Origin: Pseudoips prasinana
Taxonomy: Eukaryota > Arthropoda > Insecta > Lepidoptera > Nolidae
Length of the DNA stretch: 64,000 nucleotides
NCBI GenBank assembly: GCA_951640165.1
Contig: OX621241.1
Span: 1,436,001 to 1,500,000, forward strand
Direction of reading: 5' to 3'
Below are positions 18,830 to 30,951 of this stretch, one piece after another (within the stretch, counting starts at the first letter, position 1; each line of letters begins with the position of its first letter). Below the pieces are notes generated by a model. The model saw nothing but the letters and a program-made list of their open reading frames with translations, was not told where the DNA came from and ran no database searches. Position numbers and translations under genes: made by a program.

Positions 18830-20093
18830 AGTTTTAAGTAATTATAATCGTGATTGGTTGGGGTCGCCACCAAACGCTACTACAGGTCCTCGGTACGTAT
18901 AATAATTTTGTAAATTAATTAAAAGTAGTTTATAAGCGCTATCGGAAGAGCAGAGTTACAGTAATAATTATTATTTACTGTAACATTTGCTGAGGTAGAC
19001 GCCTTTCCTAGCTTGTACTGATAATGTTGCATGCTTCATAAGGAACTATTATGTAAACTAAACGTAATTAGTTATATCGTCTTAGATGTAAACTAAGTTA
19101 GAATTAAGATACAAAATCAATATGTAGTGTTAATTCCCCTAATTGTCAGGTTAATCATTCCGGGATGCAATTTGCACCGCCCTCCCGCCCGCAAAAATGT
19201 GCACATGCAATAAGGACAATATAAAAATACAAATTACATGCGCCAGTATGATACCCAACACGTGTTTCAGTCCTCCACGGACCATTCTCAAGGGCTGCTA
19301 ACTCATCGAGTGCTCGAAGGAGAAGTTAAGGATCATTTGTGCTTGTTTGGAATAAACCTTTTTTATTTACTTTTAAGAGAGGTAGGACACAGCGTTCATT
19401 AGTTCAAAGAGCAGTCCGACTGCGAAAGTAAGCTGCTGCTGATCAGCTTTTTTTTTCTTACTTTTTTTTTTAACAATTTATGTACACACAAATAAAAACA
19501 TAATAACAATAAATAATATAAGGAAAAGATTGTACAAAGGTACTGCTTATTTCAATAGAAATCTCTTCCAGCAGATCCGCGAGAGGAGAAACTAACTAGA
19601 AAAGAGCATATTATGTGTAGTTTACGCTACTATATGCGACATGCAAAGTGTATGTATACACTACATACTAATAATACAAAGATAAGTAGCGTAAATTTCA
19701 CATAATTCTCTCTTCACATAATAAGGGGAATATATATATAAGGGCTATATAATAAACTACATATACATACCATTATCAGGATGAGGTTAAGAGAAAATGT
19801 TCTTTCACTCGTTTATTAAATAACGTTATTGTTGTTTTCAGCACATGTAAGGCTTCGGCAAGCAGGCTTCTAACTCGGCGTCCACTGCTTATCAGCTAAG
19901 CGTCATCTGGGGGACCACTTGACGTAATCACGTCTATTTTTTATTAGTTTGAAGTTGAACGTAAAGTATAAAAATAATTTAAGACAATGTCTGGCTTGCG
20001 CTGAACGGTAGCATCATTTGAATGAGGCAGTGCATATCATTATTTCACTTTATGAGCAGCTAGACTGGGGAATGCTGACAGAATATCCGCCGT
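18830..20093. other. Unassigned, with a LINE tail and a foldback
   Basis: No gene was found. About 19445-19600 looks like a LINE 3' tail on the minus strand (TTGTACAAAGG, then TCTCTTCCAG). A foldback follows at 19610-19706. Confidence 0.4.
19610..19706. repeat. Imperfect foldback, 22-bp arms
   Basis: ATTATGTGTAGTTTACGCTA at 19610 is matched inverted by AGTAGCGTAAATTTCACATA at 19685 with two mismatches. The weaker match continues outward. It may be a small foldback element. Confidence 0.7.
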
Positions 20094-20407
20094 AGTTATT
20101 AACACAAGGTCCGTCATAATAATAATACCTTAATATAGACAGAACCATTGACAATATGTAGTAAAATTATTAGACTTAAACTAGATAATTGAACTTAAAC
20201 ATAATCTCTTGACAATAACTTGATACGAGCTAGCTAAATATCATTGCTATTATAAAATAAATTTTATAAATGTTTTCATACAATCAATACAATGTGTACC
20301 TAAATATCTATGTTACTAGAAATAATAATGTATACAACTATATTACTACAAACATGTTCTGACTATTTACAAGCGCTTTTTTTAAGTCTACGTGAGTTAA
20401 AACCTTT

Positions 20408-20575
20408 TATAACGCGCACCTCCATATACTGTTTCGACGCAAGCCCTGAGGGGAAAGAAGGGGGGCGGGACGGAAAGACGCCGCGCCGCGTCGCACCCGC
20501 CGGACAGTAGATATGTTTTGCTTTACTGGGTCAGTTGAGTCGATTGTCGAAGTCGAATTGAAAAACGTTACGTGG
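20408..20575 (+). repeat. Gypsy-1 5' LTR, truncated
   Basis: It matches the first about 165 bp of the 3' LTR (23141-23305), including the GGGGGGCGGGACGG block. The remaining LTR with the AATAAA region, and the primer binding site, are missing. Confidence 0.85.
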
Positions 20576-20625
20576 TGCGTGTACCTACTTTCGTTCGTTC
20601 GTACGGAAAAAGAATGTGCTAGAAG

Positions 20626-21380
20626 ATGCCGCCACGTAAAGTACGTACGGGCACTAATGTGAGTGATCACGGTGACCAGTCCAGCTCGGGAGACGAAGCC
20701 GCAAGATCTTCGCCAGTACTTATGTCTGGGAACCAATTGACCTCATTCCTTGCCGCCTTCGCTAAAACTCAGGCGGAAGCGAATCGGCAACTCGTCGAAA
20801 CCCTCATGACATCGTATGGGAAAGGTGAGCCAGGGCTGCCCCTTGAAGGTTCCAGTGCTGCGATGGCATCCTCACGGTCACCGACGTTATCAACAAGAAA
20901 TTCCGGCAACATGTCTAAGTGTACGTCGCGCTTCGATGGTCAGAGCCCTGAAGCCATAGAAACATTCATCGACTCAGTGGTGATTTTTAAAGAGTGTGCG
21001 TCGGTCAGCGATGACCTTGCATTATGAAGTCTGCCCATACTGCTGCATGGCGATGCTGCGGTATGGTGGAGAGGGATCCGGACCGAAGTGTTCTCGTGGC
21101 CTGATGCCGTCAAGAGACTACGAAATATGTATGGTATACCACGTCCAGCCTACAAGATTTTCCGTAATATATTCGCTGTCGAGCAGAATGAAGAGATGGC
21201 GGATACGTTTATTATTAAAATACGGGCTATGATGTCAACGTTACCATACACGTTACCCGAACAAATGAAGTTGGACATGATATACGGCTTTTAGATAGGC
21301 GTATTCGAAAACGTTTATCACTAGATGCGGTAGCGAATATTGAGACCCTGATTGATAAGGCGCGAGCCATTGAAGAATCG
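20626..21380 (+). pseudogene. Gypsy-1 gag remnant
   Basis: The frame begins with ATG at 20626 and encodes a serine-rich N-terminus, then SRFDGQSPEAIETFIDSV, where a frame change at about 21020 leads on to LHGDAAVWWRG and FSWPDAVKRLRN, the usual capsid pattern of Gypsy Gag. It continues to a second break near 21290 and RKRLSLDAVANIETL. No CCHC zinc knuckle is left. Gag would form the virus-like particle. Confidence 0.8.
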
Positions 21381-21383
21381 CTC

Positions 21384-23102
21384 ATGGAAAGTGCTAGTAC
21401 GAGCATAACCTCAACGTCGTCGTCGCAGCGTGCGCGATCGGTGCGCTACCTACCGTGTAGTATTGCGGGTTCAACCTTGTACTCACTTTTGTTACGTTTA
21501 GGTATTAAATTTAATTCGCAAGCAATGTCGGTCAAGCTTGTTGATGGTAGCATACGTACTAATATTGTAATGTTAGCATGTGTAGTGGTGAATTGTATGT
21601 CTAGGTGTATACCTATAGAATTTGTTGTATTTCCTGACGCGTCAAATAACGAGACACTCTTGGGCATAGATTTTATTACGAAATTTAAGTTGGTCTTGAA
21701 TTTTTCTACTATGACATGGTTCACAGCTGATCGGCCTCAGGTCATTCACCCCCTGCTAACAGAGAGTTCACGCGGCATGGTGCAGTGCGCCTCTGTCAAC
21801 CTGTTGAGGGACGACGAGGGCACTTTGTTGACACAGGAGGAGCATTCCAGCTTAGAGAATCTTCTCAGTGAGTATTCGGATATTTTTGACATAGTCGGAG
21901 AGCCAACGCCATTTGCCGAACAGCATATAGATACAGGTGATCACGCCCCTATTGCTGTTCCACCATATCGAGTCACGCCTGCGAAGAAGGAGATAATTCG
22001 CGCAGAACTCGATCGAATGTTAAAAGAAGACTTCATCGAAGAGTGCGAGTCAGCCTGGTCTGCACCAACTGTGTTGGTACCAAAGACTAACGGTGGGTAT
22101 AGGTTTTGTGTAGACTATCGGAAACTGAATGCTGTGACCAAGAGTGATGCGTAACCTATGCCACGCATTGACGAGCTGCTGCAGTCAACCAAGAAGGGTT
22201 GCGTGATGAGTTCCTGTGACCTTCGAAGTGGTTACTGGCAGTGCAGAGTCAAGGATCAGGATAAAACGGGTTTTGTCACACCGTTCGGTATGTATCGCTT
22301 CAACCATTCTTCGCTAGAGAGAAGGTCAAGTATTTGGGTCACGTGATCTCTCAGGAGGGAATATCTCCGGATAAGGACAAGGTACGTGCGGTATCAAATA
22401 TGAAGGAGCCTACGGGTCTGCAGCACTTGCGCACTTTTCTTCAAACATGTTCCTGGTTTCGCAAATTTATACCAGACTTTGCAAAAGTAGCAGAACCACT
22501 CACCCGCTTGACCAAGAAATCTCACGTGTAGGAATGGAATTGGGAGAGAAAGAAGGCTTTTGAAGCGCTTAAGAAGTTGCTGACTACGTCTCCTATTCTA
22601 GTACAAGCAGATTACACTAAGCCATTTTTACTGAGAATTGGGTGCTGCTTTACTGCAGGGGGAGACACCCCATGATGGACATCCAATAGAGTACGCTAGT
22701 CGTTTGCTCACCGCGGCCGAGCAGACCTACTCTTCTACTGAGAGGGAGGCTCTCGCGGTAGACTGGGCTGTCGAGCGGTTCCGTGGTTACATTGATGGTC
22801 ATCCAGTCCGCGTTATGACTGACCACCAACCTCTGAAGTGGCTGTTTTCGCTGAAGTCCCCAAGCGATAGGTTGATTCGCTGGGCAATGAAGCTGCAAGC
22901 TTTTGATTTGCGTATCGAGTATACCCCAGGTAAGGCCAATGTACTAGCCGATACTCTTAGTAGACCCGTGACCAGTGACGGTGAGGTTTTTGGTAAGTAC
23001 CACGTGTCAGATCTAAAGCGTTATCATGCTAGGGAAGGTGAATGTCTTGAGCCGATCGCCCCTAAGCGTGGCAGAGGTCGCCCGCGTAATTGTGTTGTTT
23101 GA
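21384..23102 (+). pseudogene. Gypsy-1 pol remnant without its catalytic centres
   Basis: Pieces appear in the normal Gypsy order. The protease flank shows LPCSIAGSTLYSLL, but the DTGA box is missing. The RT N-terminal half is present (APTVLVPKTNGGYRFCVDYR, a TAA at 22152-22154, then CDLRSGYWQ and TPFGMYRFN). The frame jumps at about 22305 to KYLGHVISQEGI, so the block with YxDD is deleted. The connection domain and RNase H follow (TAG at 22528-22530; AALLQ, STEREALAVDWA, TDHQPLKWLF, KANVLADTLSR), with the first RNase H aspartate region deleted at about 22636. The integrase is missing; only a C-terminal GKYHVSDLKRYH and a basic GRGRPR tail remain. Confidence 0.85.
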
Positions 23103-23126
23103 CCAGGTTGGAGGTCCTCACCTGAT

Positions 23127-23140
23127 CAAAAGGGGGAGTG
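23127..23140 (+). promoter_or_regulatory. Gypsy-1 polypurine tract
   Basis: CAAAAGGGGGAGTG lies immediately before the 3' LTR and would prime plus-strand synthesis. Confidence 0.75.
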
Positions 23141-23424
23141 TATAACGCGCACCTCCATATACTGTTTCGACGCAAGCCCTGAGGGGAAAGAAGGGGGGCG
23201 GGACGGGAAGGCGCCGCGCCGCGTCGCACCCGCCGGACATAGATATGTTTTGCTTTACTGGGTCAGTTGAGTCGATTGTCGAAGTCGAATGAGAATAATG
23301 TTACGTGTCTAAGGTTGTAGGGTTGTAATTTTATTGATACGCTACATAACGTGTAATCTGTGTTTTCGTGGTTCCACCCAATAAACAATCTATAACTTAT
23401 ACCGATTTGTTTTAATCCGTTATA
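23141..23424 (+). repeat. Gypsy-1 3' LTR, complete
   Basis: This 284-bp LTR runs from TATAACGCGC to ATCCGTTATA and has an AATAAA at about 23382. CTTT follows as the target duplication. A 48-bp piece of the same LTR start occurs at 6719-6766. Confidence 0.8.
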
Positions 23425-23465
23425 CTTTTTTATTTATTTATTTTAATACAAACAAGCTTCATAGG

Positions 23466-25179
23466 CTATGGTAACCGCTTAACATTAGGAGGACCGTATG
23501 TTTATTTTATCGAGTATTACATGAAATGGGCACTTTTATATCCACTACCTAAACACGATATGTGTATAGATACGTATCCATCTATATAAATATAATAGGT
23601 TTTCTTTTCGTCTCAGTGTAATTTAACTACACCTTCAATAAAAGCAGAACTGGTAAATACTCAGTTATTTTATCTCTCAGTTTTCCATCAAAATGTTTAC
23701 CTGTCTTCGTTTCGTTTTACACAAAAGAGTTGAATATTGGAATTTAAAAGCAATTTGTTAGTAATGACATTACGCCTAAAATAACAGCTAGTTTTCTCAC
23801 AAAATACTTCAACTTATTGGTTTTGCAATGCCTTTGGATACTACAGACAGATCAGCGTGAGAAATGTTTACGGCTTAATCAGGCCGAATGTAAAATGATA
23901 TTTGAATGTCATAGACTTAATATTGCAAAATCTTATATATGTCTCAAAGTTTTTATAATTACGATGGTATTATTTTGTTTTGAAGTAAAAACTTTAGGCG
24001 CTTTGAGCACTTTTTGGTCCAACCAAAATCATGTACTCTCGTCATCGTCACTTCATGCTTCCCATGAGCTACATGTATAACTATTATATTGTAGATTATT
24101 TAAGTTACATATAATAGTTTTCAATTCTATCGGCAGTCCGCAAAGACTACCCTGCAAGGTTTTTTTTTAATATGACTTTATAAATGGCTTGGAGGCATAG
24201 CTGCCTAACAACAATGGAGGTATTGGGGCCTCAAGCTTTCTGGCAAACAAAACTACAAACTAGAAAACAGGAAATGTTTTGCACACCTTTTACCCGACAA
24301 AATTATTTTTTTATATGCCTTTGTTCCAAACTAGGTGGCGACATCCAAACAAAACGATGTTTCCATTAGGCCATATGTTTTTATTATGGAAACTACGCAG
24401 TTTCGCTCACTAATTTAATTTAACTTAACGTAATGCATTCCGTGTAAGTAAGTTTATGGCCTTTCTATGTAACACCATTCCAAACAACATTATCGTACTA
24501 AGCACATATTGTATGGGGGGAAAGTCTCCCAGTATAAATCACTTTGACCCATTTCCAAAGTAAACACAGGAATTAAAGTATCACCAAAAGTGTTTGCGAA
24601 GAAGCATCCGTACCAAGAGCTTTTCATAATCTCTCGAGATTCAATTAAGCAATCCTCACAAGTCACAACCCTTCACATAACAACGCTAAGCAATCAAATT
24701 TTCCTCAAACGAATTTCTCTTTCACGACCTTAAATACGATGTGTACAAAGAATTTTGGCAGCGAGGATATTGAAGTTTTAGAGGAAAATATTTATTCTAA
24801 AATACTGAAATCAGAGACAATTAAATTTTACACTATTTTTCAAAATTTTAGGTTCTTTGAAAGAAAACAATCCATGAAAGTACGTCATTTCTTAAATAAG
24901 AAGAGTGAATTTTAATTTTTTTATATTTTGATAGAGATAGACGCATACGAATTTTAGTTTTTTTTTCCTAAAGATGATGAAAACGGGGTGAAGAATGGTG
25001 TATACAAAGTCATATAAGTTAGAAGTATAAAAATAAATATTCAGTCACCTGTTTAAAAAACGTTTACTTGTTTGAATTTATTTTTTAAATCAACCCTTAA
25101 GTGAGTGAAATGGTAGAATAAGATATTCTCACTTGTGCCTACAAATAATAATATAATATGCTTTTATATATTATATATT
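23466..25179. other. Unassigned AT-rich sequence
   Basis: No gene was recognised in 1.7 kb. GGTAACCGCTTAACATTAGG at about 23470 resembles a LINE 3' UTR motif (compare 52915). Small frames at 23817-24080 and 24184-24369 show no domain and are not called. Confidence 0.4.
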
Positions 25180-25680
25180 TTAGAAATATGGCATGTAAAG
25201 TGTTCATGCCCGCTTGAGTATGTTTCGCCGGACCGTCTCAACTGGGTCGTGTTGAAACCGGTAGTAGATGAACCCACTGAGTTTGTTTCGCTGGGTCTTC
25301 TCAGTTGGGGCGCATTGGATCCGGTGGTAGCATTAAAGCGCGACCGTCGTTATTAACACAAGGTCCGTCATAATAATAATACCTTAATATAGACAGAACC
25401 ATTGACAATATGTAGTAAAAATATTAGACTTAAACTAGATAATTAAACTTAAACATAATCTCTTGACAATAATTTGATATGAGCTAGCTAAATATCATTG
25501 CTATAATAAAATAAATTATATAAATGTTTTCATACAATGTGTACCTGAATATCTATGCTCCTAGAAATAATAATGTATACAACTATATTACTACAAACAT
25601 GTTCTGACATTTACAAGCGCTTTTTTAAAGTCTACGTGAATAAAAACCTTTTTTTATTATTTTATTTTATTTATTTTATA
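25180..25680 (+). mobile_element. X element, longest plus-strand copy
   Basis: The copy begins around GAGTATGTTTCGCCGGACCG, with GGGTCTTCTCAGTTGGGGCG and GTAGCATTAAAGCGCGACC before the common body, and ends in the TTTTTATTATTTTATTTTA tail. It shows the X 3' end without a Gypsy insertion. Confidence 0.7.
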
Positions 25681-26415
25681 AGACAGTTTTACAAATCCTC
25701 CCTGAAAGGCGACTTTCACTTACATACATCTGATCTTAAACAACTACCGTTTTGAGGTTCGAACTACATCGAGCCCCAAAGGTTTGCATTTTTATATTGC
25801 TATGTGGTTTGAGCTTTCGCTTACCTCTTTTTCCGTAAGCAGTGAAAGCCTCCTAGGCTAACTGAAATCTTCTGTAATAAAAATACAAGACATGGTCACT
25901 CATTTTCGTGGTCCTTTAATACCAAACTATCCGAAGTACATATACCCATGAAGTGCATTTATTAAAATAAAAGATTTTGAGAATAACTACGCAGACACTC
26001 ATACTCACAGTGGCCAGGATTCTTCATACTTACTGTACGTTCGCTTAACTTAAATTGGCTGAAGACAGAAATTCGGAATTTAATCGGAGGGAAAAAGAAA
26101 AGTTAGAGGGAACGAAATTAGACCATGACATAGTTAGATAAAGTATGTTGACTTATAGATTAAGAAGGATGGTGATCGGAAAATGGGGGGATTGATAAAG
26201 TGCGTGACAACGTCGCGTGGATCAACTGAATTTAAATAAACCTGCACGTTTTATGACCGAGATGGAGGACCTTACAGTTTGTTGTGATTGAAAAAGTTTA
26301 GAAACCACTTTACGTTGTTACTTTCTAAACATTGTAATTTTTGTAATTAGTACCTATGTCAGCGATGTTCGTTGGTTTCCTTGATAGTAATCAGCAAAAA
26401 AACGGCTTTTTTCTT
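25681..26415. other. Unassigned sequence
   Basis: No gene was recognised. Part of 25690-25880 is probably a dispersed repeat (CCTAGGCTAACTGAAA is shared with about 5830). Confidence 0.35.
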
Positions 26416-26680
26416 TGACGGGCCTGTTGGCGTGGTTGACAAATGCTTGCTTTTCACGCCGGAGGTCGTGGGTTCGATTCCCACCCAGAACAGATATTTG
26501 TGTGCAAGAACGTGTCTGTTCTTCCTGAGTTTGGGTTGTAATTATCTAAATAAGTATGTATTTACAAAAGAAAAGTAGTATATGTATGTATCAGTTATCT
26601 GGTTTCCTTAGTACAAGCTCTGCTTAGTTTGGGATCCGATGGCCGAGTGTAAATAATGTCCCAGGATATTATTATGATAT
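26416..26680 (+). mobile_element. SINE-B copy
   Basis: TGACGGGCCTGTTGGCGTGG and the B-box GGGTTCGATTCCC are intact. The tail holds TTGGGATCCGATGGCCG and ATGTCCCAGGATATTATTA. It is among the best preserved SINE-B copies here. Confidence 0.85.
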
Positions 26681-26773
26681 TAAAACGACTTTTATCGATT
26701 TTTTACCCTTAAAAAACATGATATTGTAATTTTTGAAGAACGTATATGGCAGTTATTTTGAATTATATGTATA

Positions 26774-26994
26774 TCTATACTAATATTATAAAGAGGTAAC
26801 GTTTGAGAGTTTGTGACTTTGTAAGGGGTAATCTCTGGATCTACTGAACGGATTTTCAAAATTATTTCACCAATGGAAAGTTATGTTATTGTGGAGTGTT
26901 ATAGGCTATGAAAAATTTATGACGCATCTTTACTTACGAAGTGGCAGGGACAAAAATATCTATAACGCGGAACGAAGTCTGCGGGCACTGCTAG
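26774..26994 (+). mobile_element. Helitron-like element, different subfamily
   Basis: It begins TCTATACTAATATTATAAAG after an A and ends GCGGGCACTGCTAG before a T. The interior (CTACTGAACGGATTTTCAAA) differs from the other HELs. Confidence 0.75.
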
Positions 26995-27284
26995 TTACAT
27001 ATTAAGTTAAATAAACTAAAAACTTGAGAGGTGTCAAGGGACAAACGGATGGAACGAAGTTATTTCTTATTATTTATTATGTACAAAAAACCTGTATACA
27101 CTCAACAAAAATAATCGTCGCGACACCACACTGTTCAATGCGAAATAGAAATGAAAATATCTGGCTTGCTTTCTATAAGAGAGAGAGAGAGAGAGCGAGA
27201 GAGACAGACAGATAGAGAAACATGCGCACGCCGCAAAGCTGTAAAAAGTGTCGTGACAACTTTTCGTAAGAATTACAATAAAAT
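26995..27284. repeat. Unassigned, with a GA microsatellite
   Basis: A GAGA tract with GACAGACAGATAGA variants lies at 27176-27213. Nothing else was recognised. Confidence 0.6.
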
Positions 27285-27480
27285 ATGACTGCACTTGTAG
27301 CGCAGCAGTTAAGGTAGTCGCCCTTCCACTTTGTATCCCGGGGTCGATTCCCGCGTAGAACAACAGTGGTCCATAAGTAGTTATTCTGAGTCTGGGTGTA
27401 CTTGGTGTCCGTTAATAATATATTCTTAAAGTACCTTGCGACATAGGGCTTAATTACCCTAAAGCAAGACGTTGTCAAAA
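27285..27480 (+). mobile_element. SINE-E copy
   Basis: The tRNA-like head is CACTTGTAGCGCAGCAGTTA with B-box GGGTCGATTCCCGCG. The body has GTTATTCTGAGTCTGGGTGT and AAAGTACCTTGCGAC, shared with 32200-32405. Confidence 0.7.
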
Positions 27481-27547
27481 AAATACAGCTGACTCGCTGG
27501 CCGCTGGTTATTCAGCCACCAGCAGACTTTTTTTTTTCTTTTTTTTT

Positions 27548-27790
27548 AATATCTAGGGACAATGTCACACAGATCATCCTAGCCCCAAACTAAGCAAAGC
27601 TTGTACTATGGGTACCAGGCGACGATATACATACTTATATAGATAGATAAATACTTATATACCTAGAAAACATCCATGACTCAGAAACAAATATTCGTGC
27701 TCATTACACAAATATTTGCACTTACCGGGATTCGAATCCAGGACCACCAGAGTAGGCAGGAGCGCTACAAACTAGGCTACTGTTCGGGTG
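27548..27790 (-). mobile_element. SINE-A copy, minus strand
   Basis: It reads inverted from ATATCTAGGGACAATGTCAC to CGGGATTCGAATCCAGGACC and CTAGGCTACTG. Confidence 0.85.
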
Positions 27791-27823
27791 ATGTTTCCAA
27801 ACTTTATGATATTTTTTCTTTGT

Positions 27824-27854
27824 AGAGGTGGAACGAATATATCGTTCCACCTCT
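27824..27854. repeat. 13-bp perfect hairpin
   Basis: AGAGGTGGAACGA at 27824-27836 is matched inverted at 27842-27854, with loop ATATA. Confidence 0.9.
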
Positions 27855-28102
27855 CTGGTCGTAACAGTGTAATTTCAAGGAGTTTTGATTTTCTTGGGTG
27901 GATTTTTCAAATTAATGATAATGAATTCAACTGGAATTCAGTATTTATTTTGAAACAGCCAAAAGCTTCCACAAAACCTCAATTCACAAACCAACGTCAA
28001 ATAAAACGTCAACTGATGTAAGTAAAATCCACAATCTTCATCCACTTAAAGCTTTCTTACTAACACAATAATGGATAACATTGTCCGAAACAAAAATATT
28101 TT

Positions 28103-28380
28103 CATCATCATCATATCAGCCGAAAGACGTCCACTGCTGGACAAAGGCCTCCCCCAAAGATTTCCACAACTGCTGGTCTTGCGCTATTCGCATCCAGCAG
28201 TTTCCAGCAACCCGCACAAGATCATCGGTCCATTATGTAGGGGGCTTGCCCACGCTGCGTCTTCCGGTGCGTTGTCGCCACTCGAGAACCTTCCTGCCCA
28301 GCGGCCGTCGGTTCTACGAGCTATGTGACCCGCCGCCACTTCAGTTTTTTAATTCATCTGGCTATGTCGGTACTTAATAA
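28103..28380 (-). mobile_element. RTE 3' fragment
   Basis: The inverted RTE tail (TCATCATCATATCAGCCGAA, GTCCACTGCTGGACAAAGGC) continues through the coding C-terminus and breaks off near GGCTATGTCGGTAC, like the first 280 bp of the copy at 13109. Confidence 0.8.
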
Positions 28381-28667
28381 GATATTTTAATTTAATTTAA
28401 TCGAATTAACTACCATCGGCATTAATGCAATTCAAACTCAACAAATTCAATAAGTACCTCTGGTTCACGCACGAGGGGTGGAGGGAGACTCATATAAAAT
28501 GCCTTGACTTTTAATGAATGAGGGGAAAATTCGCTAAATGACTTTATAATAGCTATCCCATTATAACTTTCTTTTTTACGAACCTTTGTTATGACTTTCT
28601 TATGGGGTGGGCAGATGGATACTTGAAGACCAACAGTTTTTACGGTACTTATAGTATACACATATTG
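28381..28667. other. Unassigned sequence
   Basis: No family was recognised. A 79-codon minus-strand frame at 28422-28661 has no domain and is not called. Confidence 0.3.
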
Positions 28668-28905
28668 ACTGATAATGAGATCCTGGGTTCATATCCCGGG
28701 TCGGGCCTAAAATAATTTTGCGAATTTTTGGTACCTAAAGAAAATTTCTCAATATCGGCCCAACGTCTGGGTGGTGGCGGTACGTAAAGCTGTCGATACC
28801 TGCTGGCCTCTTTCCGGTGTCGCTAGTTTACCCATCGGATCATGAGAGTGATGGAATAGAAAGTGCTCCTATGTTTGCACACAAACTTGTGAACTGCTGT
28901 GCCTT
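28668..28905 (+). mobile_element. SINE-D copy
   Basis: The B-box region CCTGGGTTCATATCCCGGG, the body GGTACGTAAAGCTGTCG, CATGAGAGTGATGGAATAGA and the tail TTTGCACACAAACTTG match SINE-D. The first part of the head is lost. Confidence 0.7.
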
Positions 28906-29221
28906 GTGTAATTACTGCTTTTTGTAAGCAGTAATTGTACAGAAAGAAGCGACTTTACCTTTTCTTTACGACAAATGAAATGTGTTACGATTTAAACATA
29001 GTGACATAGATTTAGTTCAGAAAGAGATTAGATGATACATATGCATGTGTGTATCGAATGCATGTCAGTGTGTGTAAGGTTTTTTAAATAATGTATTTAT
29101 TTAATTTCTTATTTATTCGTTGGTACACAGTTGATACACAGTTGTTAATAGAAGCAACATTTCATTACATTTACATTCCATGTCTCGCCATATAGTTATC
29201 CCAAAATATAATTTATAAGAT

Positions 29222-29460
29222 AACGGGCCGGTCTGCGTAGTTGCTAGATACTTGCCCTTCACGCTGCAGGTTGTGGGTTCGATTCCCACCCAGGACATAT
29301 ATATGTGTGCATGAACATGTCTGTTTGCCCTAAGTCGGAATGTAATTATCTTAATAAGTATGTTAAAATTTACAAAATAAAAGTAGTATTTATAGTATAC
29401 CAATTATATGATTTTCATATTACAAGCTCTGCTTACTTTGGGATCAGATGGCCGTGTCGA
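29222..29460 (+). mobile_element. SINE-B copy
   Basis: B-box GGGTTCGATTCCCACC, ATATGTGTGCATGAACATG and the tail GGGATCAGATGGCCGTGTC are visible. Confidence 0.8.
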
Positions 29461-30512
29461 CTGATGTAGAAAACATATGTCACTATTCTTCTTCAAAACC
29501 TGTGTTTTTTTACACATTTATAGTTAAATATAGATTTAATCAACATATTATGATTTTCTGGTTGTTTGCGTAAATTATCATACAGTGTTATTGCTGATGC
29601 TTGATTTACTGCGGAATAGTTCACTAATTGCATTATGTTGTGTTATAATTATGTTATTGTTATTATTGCAGGTACCTTAATTAATTACACTGTAGTCATC
29701 TGTGTTGACCCTAGCCTGAGGTCATTGGTATAATTCTGTGGTAAAACTAGACTTTAGCAAGACCAAAAATGATGCTTTAGTTTTGAATGTCACAGATTTT
29801 TACGTTCTGTAGGTAGATATTTTCGTAAAATTCCATTACCTTCTCAGATGTCTATAATATTATCGTTTCTTTTAATAACTGACATCAAAGGTAAGATAAT
29901 TATTTCGATGGCTCTGGTTTATTTTTGGATTATGTGCCTACATCGATTCTTAAATTCAAATAATATTTTGCGAAATATGAGTACATAGTGGTGTCAGTTT
30001 AATATTAATGTCTTGTCCATATTTTACCATTTTGGTGTGCAAATGTTGCTTGGGTACACATTTAAAATTCCAAACTTTTTAGAGTTACATAACTTACAAT
30101 TAATATCATGTCAATTATTATTATCATTAGACTATTAATACTATTATTGCATACATAATAATTATATTTATATAAAATTACTAGTATTAAGTAAAAGATT
30201 AGTCATCAAAATATTCCTGGACCGAATAGCAGCATTTGTTTGTAAGAAATGTATGTAGTTCCTTTTTAAATATTTGCTGATCTATTTTAGTTCTCATATT
30301 AATTGGTTACTTATTATATATGAGAGGTGCTCTGCAAAACATGCTTTTGTGCATCATTGTCGTTTTGCAGGGTACAACACATATTTGGCCCAAATTACGT
30401 TTTCTTTCCCTTTTCCTTTCGGTTTCTTCCGGCGTTTATAAACATAACATATAGATTATGTACACATATATATTTTTACAAAATTGATGAATGATGAGAC
30501 ATAAAACAATAA
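29461..30512. other. Unassigned AT-rich sequence
   Basis: I see no gene and no known repeat in this 1-kb stretch. Confidence 0.45.
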
Positions 30513-30817
30513 TCTATACATATAATAAAATCGTAGGAAAGTCAAAACTGTACATTGAATATTTTTTTTAAAGGATACTTGGGGCGTGATCTACAATCGA
30601 TATCGAAGCCAAAAATATAGTTTTTAGAATTGTTGTCTGTTTGTCTGTATGTATGTTCGGGCTCAAAAAGTACTGCAAGGATTTACTTAAAATTTACATG
30701 AATATTACTAAGAGGTGGGGTACATATAGGCTACATATTATCACGCTATCACATACAGGGGAGGAGCTGTGATAATTTATAAAATTTAACATGGGTAAAA
30801 CTGCGGGGCACAGCTAG
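30513..30817 (+). mobile_element. HEL, long form
   Basis: It runs from TCTATACATATAATAAAATC (after A) to CGGGGCACAGCTAG (before T). It forms an inverted pair with the next copy. Confidence 0.8.
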
Positions 30818-30951
30818 TATACAAATAAATACGTAAAAAAAGCTCCTCCTGCGGCGGGGTAATACACATCAGGCCGCCGGTGATGAGGCTGAGGGGATGA
30901 GGAATCTCCTCACGATATGTGCCGTTCCTATAATTGTTATTATAGTACCAA

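Larger units (their letters stand above)
20408..23424 (+). mobile_element. Gypsy-1: old, internally deleted Gypsy LTR retrotransposon
   Basis: The element has a truncated 5' LTR, gag and pol remnants, a polypurine tract and a full 3' LTR, bounded by a 4-bp target duplication CTTT. The termini are TATAACG and CGTTATA instead of TG and CA. The deletions remove the primer site, the protease active site, the RT catalytic box, the first part of RNase H and all of integrase, so it cannot move by itself. The two LTRs differ at several positions in their shared 170 bp, which agrees with an older insertion than Gypsy-2. Confidence 0.85.
20094..23465 (+). mobile_element. X element split by Gypsy-1
   Basis: X runs from about 20094 (TTATTAACACAAGGTCCGTC) to 20407, and its T-rich tail resumes at 23425 (CTTTTTTATTTATTTATTTT). 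The 4-bp sequence CTTT is present on both sides of Gypsy-1 (20404-20407 and 23425-23428). Confidence 0.75.
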
